DNA of 29,620 nt, taken from NCBI GenBank assembly GCA_948579355.1, contig CAPAOV010000029.1, positions 1-29,620 of the forward strand. The letters run 5' to 3'. Below, one piece after another: positions 25,092-29,620 of the stretch; positions within the stretch are counted from its first letter, which is position 1; each line of letters begins with the position of its first letter. A program made the translations under genes and the position numbers. This DNA is from an uncultured Eubacterium sp. GTDB taxonomy: Bacteria > Bacillota > Clostridia > Lachnospirales > Lachnospiraceae. The notes beneath the pieces were generated by a model. It was not told where the DNA came from. It saw only the letters and a program-made list of their open reading frames with translations, and made no database searches.

Positions 25092-25808
25092 TTACGCCCA
25101 AGGAGCTAAAACCTGACCGATAGCATCGTGAATAATAAGGTCAGCCTGACTGTCCCGCGTGGTTTTATCCCTGTTGATGAGTACTAATTTGTTTCCCTCA
25201 TAATAGTCAATCAGTCCTGCGGCGGGATAAACGGCGAGGGAAGTACCTCCGATAATGAGCATATCGGCATTTTTTATATAAGAGACAGCACGTTCCAATA
25301 CATAGGAATCCAACCCCTCTTCGTAAAGCACAACATCCGGTTTTATTATACCGCCACAGTGGCAATGTGGAACACCTGTCGCCGCCAGAATATCATCGAG
25401 AGAATAGAATGCGTGGCAATGGCTGCAGTAGTTTCTCAAAACAGAACCGTGAAGTTCATATACTTCCTTGCTCCCTGCTTTTTGGTGGAGACCGTCAATA
25501 TTTTGCGTGATGACTGCTTTTAATTTTCCCATTTGTTCTAAATGAGCCAGTGCTTTGTGGGCATTATTTGGCTCGGCGTCCGGAAAGAGCATTTTATTGC
25601 GGTAAAAGCGGTAAAATTCATCGGTATTGCGCAAATAAAAGCTATGGGATAAAATAGTCTCCGGCGGGTAATCGTATTCCTGATTATATAAGCCGTCCAC
25701 ACTGCGGAAATCCGGTATATTACTTTCCGTAGATACGCCTGCTCCGCCGAAAAAAACGATGTTTTCAGATTCGTCAATCCATTGTTTTAATTGTTCCTGC
25801 TCTGTCAT
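25092..25808 (-). CDS. NAD-dependent protein deacylase (sirtuin, CobB/Sir2 family)
   Basis: The 238-residue sirtuin removes acyl groups from lysines using NAD+. Motifs are FFGGAGVSTESN30IPDFR (NAD), TQNIDGLH (~101-108), catalytic H120 (YELHGS), zinc cysteines C128/C131 and C149/C151, and GTSLAVYPAA and LVLINRDKT near the end. The usual Gly before IPDFR is Asn30 here, a minor variant. The start ATG 25808 has GGAGG upstream on the minus strand. It lies 119 bp downstream of the propeller lipoprotein gene on the same strand, with no clear terminator between, so it may share that transcript or have its own promoter. It converges on the pseudo-phosphoesterase gene. Confidence 0.95.
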   Translation of the reverse strand: MTEQEQLKQWIDESENIVFFGGAGVSTESNIPDFRSVDGLYNQEYDYPPETILSHSFYLRNTDEFYRFYRNKMLFPDAEPNNAHKALAHLEQMGKLKAVITQNIDGLHQKAGSKEVYELHGSVLRNYCSHCHAFYSLDDILAATGVPHCHCGGIIKPDVVLYEEGLDSYVLERAVSYIKNADMLIIGGTSLAVYPAAGLIDYYEGNKLVLINRDKTTRDSQADLIIHDAIGQVLAPWA

Positions 25809-25927
25809 ACTAATCCTCCATTCTCCATTCCAAGTTCCTACTCTTATGTTATTATGTTGGGATAAAAGGTACTTTTCCTCTAACTGCTGCTTTGACCTTT
25901 CGACCCTAGCATCATGTTATCACAGTT

Positions 25928-27538
25928 TCACTTCAAATGAAAGATTTTTGTATAGCCGGAATAGCGCCATCTGCCGTCTACTTTTAATCTGGTTCGTAAG
26001 CGGAAGTGAAGAGTTTTTCCCTTTTTTTTCTTCCACGTAATGGTTTTCTTCTTTTTCAGCACTTTCTTTTTCCATTTTCCGGAGCCGTATTTTCTATAAA
26101 CAATTGTCTGATATTTTGCCGATAGTTTTTTCCATTTTATAGTTACCAGCCGTTTTCTTTTGCGAATGGTTATTTTCGATGGCTTTTTTATAAGGCGGCT
26201 TGTTTTTGCTTCCTGTCTTTTGCCAGACGGTGGAACCAGAGTCGTTTTTTGTCCGTCGTTATTTGCCTCGTTTGTCGTTTGTGTTGTTTCGTGTATAGCA
26301 AAGAGAGTGCCGCTGTCATTTGAATAATATAATGTGCCGTCGCTTCCTGCCGTAACACTTGACATACAGAACTGCTTTGCCGAATCCGGTTCAAATAGAG
26401 TCTGCAAAGTATCGGCAGTTGTTTTTTTGTTATCAGTAAAATAGTATATTCCACCCGGCAGGGAATTTGCCGTAACATAGACAGAGATAGTGCCATCCGC
26501 ATTCCCTCCGGTAGACAGGAGAGGAGAGGATTTTATTTCGGCATGTCCGGCTCCACGTATTGTGCGGATTACTTTCATCTGTCCGGCGTCCATTATCGAC
26601 ACGATACCTGTATTATCTGCGATTCCCCCGACATAGATGCGGCCCTGACAGATAGTTGGCGTACTGGTACAATTCATGTTGCGGGCATTTTCGGCAATGG
26701 GAGTCTTTTTTACCTGTTGGATTTGCCTGCCCTCCGTCGTTATCTGATAGAGAATACCGTCGTTACTTACCGTGTAGAGAGCGTCTGTTTCTTCATCAAA
26801 AGTAATTCCGGCACGTATTTTGGCCGTATCCGTGAGCGCACAGGTATCGTATACTTCCGGCGTCAGCAGACTGTGGGAAACAAGATAACCGTTGTCACCT
26901 GCAAAGTATAGGGTATCCTTATATACAATGCCGCCGCTCCAATAGTAGCCGCCTTTGTGTTCGGCGTCTTCATACGTCCATACCGTAGAGCCGTCAGCCG
27001 AATTGAGACAATAAAAGGTTCCGCTCGTTCCGCCATTGGTGACAGTTGTAGAGCCGGCATAGAGATATCCCTCGTGATAAAATACAGTAGACAAGGACTG
27101 GCCGCCAAATGCTTCACTCTGCCATACGGCAGACATTGACTGGATATTTATGCATTCCATAATACCTCCGCTGAGGGGAATAAAGAGATGATTCCCCTCA
27201 AGAAGCATGTTACTGATAGAATTCATTTTTGCACACAGAGTTGCCTGCCGTTTTATATTACCGCTATAATCCAGTTCATAAAGAATGTTGGTATTGACCA
27301 GATAGATGGAATCTTTCGTCAAAACAGGAATGGAGTTGGCGGATGTTGTTCCGGTTTTTTTAAAGCAGCGCGACCACTTCAGGCCGGTTTTGCTTTTATC
27401 AGACGGTGTTTTAATAGTTACAACATTGGCATTTCCCGTTCCTGTTTCGCCGCGAAAGGTAGAGAAACCGCAACAACTAATAACGGTAGTCAGCAGTATG
27501 CAGAAAAAAATGAGTTTTAATTTGTTATTGCTTTTCAA
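25928..27538 (-). CDS. PQQ-like beta-propeller lipoprotein with lysine-rich FN3-like C terminus
   Basis: The 536-residue product starts at TTG 27538, five bases after AGGAGG on the minus strand. The N terminus is a lipoprotein signal with Cys22 (LLTTVISCCGF). Residues ~50-420 contain repeated propeller blades (SIYLVNTNILYELDYSGNI; GTFYCLNSADGSTVWTYED; LYYSNDSGTLFAIHE) of the PQQ-like type. No enzyme active site is evident, so a binding or scaffold role is more likely than alcohol dehydrogenase activity. The last ~85 residues form a very basic FN3-like module (WKKLSAKYQTIVYRKYGSGK). It lies 19 bp after the DUF4430 gene, so the cobalamin riboswitch probably controls both. Confidence 0.85.
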   Translation of the reverse strand: MKSNNKLKLIFFCILLTTVISCCGFSTFRGETGTGNANVVTIKTPSDKSKTGLKWSRCFKKTGTTSANSIPVLTKDSIYLVNTNILYELDYSGNIKRQATLCAKMNSISNMLLEGNHLFIPLSGGIMECINIQSMSAVWQSEAFGGQSLSTVFYHEGYLYAGSTTVTNGGTSGTFYCLNSADGSTVWTYEDAEHKGGYYWSGGIVYKDTLYFAGDNGYLVSHSLLTPEVYDTCALTDTAKIRAGITFDEETDALYTVSNDGILYQITTEGRQIQQVKKTPIAENARNMNCTSTPTICQGRIYVGGIADNTGIVSIMDAGQMKVIRTIRGAGHAEIKSSPLLSTGGNADGTISVYVTANSLPGGIYYFTDNKKTTADTLQTLFEPDSAKQFCMSSVTAGSDGTLYYSNDSGTLFAIHETTQTTNEANNDGQKTTLVPPSGKRQEAKTSRLIKKPSKITIRKRKRLVTIKWKKLSAKYQTIVYRKYGSGKWKKKVLKKKKTITWKKKKGKTLHFRLRTRLKVDGRWRYSGYTKIFHLK

Positions 27539-27557
27539 ATGTTCCTCCTATCCGGTT

Positions 27558-28745
27558 CTATTTTACCCTGATTTTTTTTACTTTGCTAAAGGCGCCGTAA
27601 ATCTTTTTCGTAGTGGACGCTTGTTTGTTATAAGCGCGGATTTTTATAAAATAGGTTCCTTTTTTTCTTTTTATTGTCTTCTTTGTACCTGTTACATTTC
27701 CTGCCTTTTTGTATCCCGTCTTTTTCTTTTTTGAGAGGTAGATTTCATAGCCGGAAGCGTTAGCCGCTTTCTTCCACGTAATCGCAACTTTTTTCTTCTT
27801 TTTCTTTGTTTTCTTTACGCTTGCTTTTACCCCTTTTACTTTGGACGGTTTTACAGTTTTTGCTGAATCCGGCGGCGTTGTAATTGGCGAATCCGGTTTT
27901 ATTTCCGCGTCGGTAACGGTTACAGTGGCAAAAGGACGGGAGATGTCATAGTGTAATCCGTCTGCTGTTTTGCGGTAGGCAGAGAGTATGTATGTGCCTT
28001 TTTCCGAAAAGCAGAGAGAAGCTTTACCGTCTTTGCCGGTAACATACTGGCCGGGCATTGTTTCTCCGTTTGCTCTGGTAACGGTTACATTGGCGCCATT
28101 AATTGCGCGGTTTGCTTTCACTCCATAGTCGTTAAAAATGTCAAGACCGAGCAGGGAGACGTCTATTTTCTCATTTGTCTTTGCCGTATATTCTTTTTTG
28201 TCAAACGTTGTGTAATAGGGGCTGATGGAGTTTTCCCAATCGCCGCCCCACAAGCCGTAGAAGACGAGTTCGTCGTTATCCTGTACCGGATACTCGTTTA
28301 AGCTATAGGAAAATCCGGTAGCCGGATTGACAGGAGAGGCGTCGTTTACTGCGAACATCCAGTAGCAGTCGCTGGTATTTGGATTAGCGGATGGAGAGCC
28401 GGAATCCTTTTTTATGTTTCCATTCGGAGAAATTCCATTCAGGAAGCCGGAAGAGACGAGTAAATAATCGGCTAAAGTTTCTTCGGTTGCGCCTTTTTCT
28501 GTTATCAGATATTTTGCCAGCACATGATATGGAGTCATTACATCAGTGGAAAATCCCATGTTGCCATAAGCTTTGATATCATTCTCTGTCATAGTGACGG
28601 AGACAGGCTTTGTCAAGGTGGCATTATCCTGTTCCATGCGAAGTGTTACCGTAATCGTTTTGGCTGCCTTTGCGACAAAACCATCGGTCGTGGAAATTGT
28701 CATCATAATAATTAGCAGCGCCGTCAACATTTTTTTTGTTTTCAT
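27558..28745 (-). CDS. Secreted DUF4430-domain protein with FN3 module, cobalamin-riboswitch controlled
   Basis: I choose ATG 28745 (395 residues), the start of a signal peptide (MKTKKMLTALLIIMMT, cleavage near AKA 28), with GAAGG upstream; the open frame runs further into the leader. Residues ~65-166 match the DUF4430/transcobalamin-like fold, including YWMFAVNDASPVNPATGFSY and NDELVFYGLWGG. A second beta domain (~175-290) and a Pro-rich linker lead to a lysine-rich FN3-like module (~305-395). DUF4430 resembles the beta domain of intrinsic factor/transcobalamin and often sits behind B12 riboswitches, as here, so corrinoid binding at the surface is likely. No sortase motif is seen. No BtuCDF-type transporter is in the window. 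Confidence 0.87.
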   Translation of the reverse strand: MKTKKMLTALLIIMMTISTTDGFVAKAAKTITVTLRMEQDNATLTKPVSVTMTENDIKAYGNMGFSTDVMTPYHVLAKYLITEKGATEETLADYLLVSSGFLNGISPNGNIKKDSGSPSANPNTSDCYWMFAVNDASPVNPATGFSYSLNEYPVQDNDELVFYGLWGGDWENSISPYYTTFDKKEYTAKTNEKIDVSLLGLDIFNDYGVKANRAINGANVTVTRANGETMPGQYVTGKDGKASLCFSEKGTYILSAYRKTADGLHYDISRPFATVTVTDAEIKPDSPITTPPDSAKTVKPSKVKGVKASVKKTKKKKKKVAITWKKAANASGYEIYLSKKKKTGYKKAGNVTGTKKTIKRKKGTYFIKIRAYNKQASTTKKIYGAFSKVKKIRVK

Positions 28746-28925
28746 GTAAAAAACCTTCTTTCCAGTATTTTTATTTTTTGTGGTATAAAGGTAATACAAG
28801 AAAAGCCTTTCTTCCCAAGTAACCATTGCTCTCCTGTATGGTTTAAAAATGGGCATAGAAAGGCCTGTGATGACTAAAATAGATAGTCAAAACATTCCCT
28901 CTCCCTCCGAAAGGTCATATTTCAC

Positions 28926-29084
28926 ACCATAGGGCAGGTCTTCCGACTTGACAATCAACAGAATAAGAAACCTTCCCGGCTTGCGCCAGTGGCATATTAT
29001 CTTATTCCTCCCGTAATACGGCAGCGGGGGCTGTGGCGGACTCACACCGCCTTCCCTATTAATCTCTCGCGAGAACCGTATGGT
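28926..29084 (-). ncRNA. Adenosylcobalamin riboswitch aptamer
   Basis: On the minus strand, in order: P1 arm ACCATA (29084-29079), AATAGGGAAG, GGTG...GAGTCC, ACAGCCCCCGCTGCCGT, GCCACTG, CGGGAAGG and the B12 box AGTCGGAAGACCTGCC (28948-28933), then the P1 partner TATGGT (28931-28926). These match the cobalamin riboswitch consensus closely. The downstream leader to the DUF4430 start is about 180 nt and contains a TGACTA/TAGTCA hairpin near 28870-28888. No clear terminator was identified, so the control mechanism (termination or translation) is open. Cobalamin normally turns such genes off. Confidence 0.95.
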
Positions 29085-29113
29085 TACTAATATTATTGAT
29101 ACCATCGGTTAGT

Positions 29114-29143
29114 ATTATAGCAATACTTGACATGTTTGTCCAA
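29114..29143 (-). promoter_or_regulatory. Promoter of the cobalamin riboswitch operon
   Basis: On the minus strand there is TTGGAC (29143-29138), an 18-bp spacer and a perfect TATAAT (29119-29114). The start near 29107 places the riboswitch at the 5' end of the mRNA. Confidence 0.65.
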
Positions 29144-29166
29144 TATAATATAACAATACATTTTTA

Positions 29167-29195
29167 TTGACTTTAAAGTACTATTTTGTTAATAT
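29167..29195 (+). promoter_or_regulatory. Promoter of the TetR-family gene
   Basis: TTGACT (29167-29172), a 17-bp spacer and TAATAT (29190-29195). The leader would be about 24 nt. Confidence 0.65.
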
Positions 29196-29197
29196 GA

Positions 29198-29209
29198 AAG
29201 TGTTCACTT
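29198..29209. promoter_or_regulatory. Possible TetR-type operator
   Basis: AAGTGTTCACTT has perfect 5-bp arms and overlaps the predicted transcription start of the regulator gene, where a repressor could act on its own promoter. This is an inference; TetR operators are commonly longer palindromes. Confidence 0.4.
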
Positions 29210-29225
29210 GCATGGAGGTGATAAC

Positions 29226-29620
29226 TTGGATGAAACAAGTCAAAGCATCATTGATGCAACAATGATGCTGGTGCGAGATAAAGGGTACGTTGCTACTACT
29301 ACAAAAGCGATTGCAAAAGCCGCGGGTGTGAATGAATGTACCCTGTTTCGGAAATTTAAAAATAAAAAAGATATTGTGCTGCAGGGTGTAAACCAAGCTG
29401 GGTGGAGGGCAAATGTCACGCCAGAGATTTTTGAAAATGTACAATGGGACTTGCAGGCAGACATAGAGATGTTTATGAGGGCATATATGGATAGGATGAC
29501 TCCAGATTTTGTAAATTTATCTATCGGTTTGAGAGCACCGCAGTTATATGAAGAAACATCTTCCCTTATTATGAAAGTTCCACAGGCTTTTTTAGCGTCA
29601 TTTACGGAGTATCTTAATAA
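29226..29620 (+). CDS. TetR/AcrR-family transcriptional regulator, 3'-truncated
   Basis: The frame opens at TTG 29226 with GGAGGTG five bases upstream and runs off the window end after 131 codons. The N-terminal helix-turn-helix is clear: IIDATMMLVRDKGYVATTTK, AIAKAAGVNECTLFRKFKNK, then DIVLQGV. This is the TetR DNA-binding pattern, with Leu-Phe-Arg-Lys-Phe in place of the commoner 'xLYxHFxxK'. The remaining part is a ligand-binding helical domain of unknown specificity. It is divergent from the cobalamin riboswitch operon, but the two promoters do not overlap, so cross-regulation is not evident. The usual target, an efflux pump gene, would lie beyond the window. Confidence 0.88.
   Translation, partial: MDETSQSIIDATMMLVRDKGYVATTTKAIAKAAGVNECTLFRKFKNKKDIVLQGVNQAGWRANVTPEIFENVQWDLQADIEMFMRAYMDRMTPDFVNLSIGLRAPQLYEETSSLIMKVPQAFLASFTEYLN

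Noticed and set aside
25928..27538. PQQ-dependent alcohol dehydrogenase
   Set aside because: The propeller blades fit the PQQ-like repeat, but no dehydrogenase active-site or heme motif is visible, and it is a lipoprotein with an FN3-like tail.
28890..28915. Tiny ATG-TTT-TGA frame with a strong GGAGGG site just after the riboswitch aptamer
   Set aside because: Two codons with a good ribosome site could be a leader peptide, but the purine-rich run may simply be part of the expression platform; too little to support.
28887..29105. Minus-strand open frame of 72 codons
   Set aside because: It lies on the cobalamin riboswitch; the conserved bases are explained by the RNA, not by a protein.
1..29620. 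Prophage, insertion sequence, toxin-antitoxin or CRISPR content
   Set aside because: No transposase, integrase, phage structural gene, recognisable toxin family or spaced repeat array was found on either strand.

Overview
The window looks like chromosomal DNA of a Gram-positive anaerobe of the Clostridia, most likely Lachnospiraceae. The reasons are strong AGGAGG-type ribosome sites, several TTG starts, moderate-to-low GC, a GGGtGRT-family gene, lysine-rich Big2/FN3 modules on secreted proteins, and a DUF4430 gene behind a cobalamin riboswitch. I see no transposase, integrase, prophage or CRISPR array. Species assignment from sequence alone is not possible.

Layout. (1) 1-1581: the 3' part of a NifU-like Fe-S scaffold gene and a complete GGGtGRT-family gene, closed by terminators. 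(2) 1850-2544: a small unknown protein overlapping a retropepsin-like aspartic protease. (3) 2607-6461: three exported proteins: a D,D-carboxypeptidase with a Big2 domain, a small lipoprotein, and a GH43 glycosidase with a lysine-rich Big2 module. (4) 6539-12464: the arginine block, argG divergent from argC-argJ-argB-argD. Each side has a near-consensus promoter and an ArgR-box-like palindrome. (5) 12496-13031: a structured leader and a DUF606/YdcZ transporter. (6) 13043-19043: a competence-type operon, comEA - response regulator - histidine kinase - GerMN lipoprotein - comEC, with its own promoter and a hairpin covering the comEA ribosome site. (7) 19117-22503: two AT-rich zinc-ribbon membrane-protein genes lying between comEC and holA, then holA. 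(8) 22535-25047: tRNA-Ser(CGA), a terminator, an L,D-transpeptidase, and a membrane protein whose metallophosphoesterase fold has lost nearly all metal ligands. (9) 25092-29107, minus strand: sirtuin, PQQ-propeller lipoprotein and DUF4430 surface protein, the last two behind an adenosylcobalamin riboswitch. (10) 29167 to the end: the start of a TetR-family regulator, divergent from the riboswitch operon.

How the genes fit together. argC, J, B, D and G cover most of the acetylated cycle of arginine synthesis and are probably co-repressed by ArgR. argF and argH are not in the window. comEA and comEC are the DNA receptor and channel of a transformation machine, with a two-component system and a GerMN lipoprotein built into the same unit. 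Much of the rest is envelope biology: cell-wall trimming and crosslinking, glycan cleavage, and a B12-controlled surface system that may capture corrinoids.

The observations most worth a second look are the catalytically emptied phosphoesterase (24052-25047), the B12-riboswitch DUF4430/propeller operon, the kinase-GerMN cassette nested in the competence operon (it recalls MtrAB-LpqB of Actinobacteria), the structured leader before the DUF606 transporter, and the protease module with coding-like sequence beyond its stop codon.
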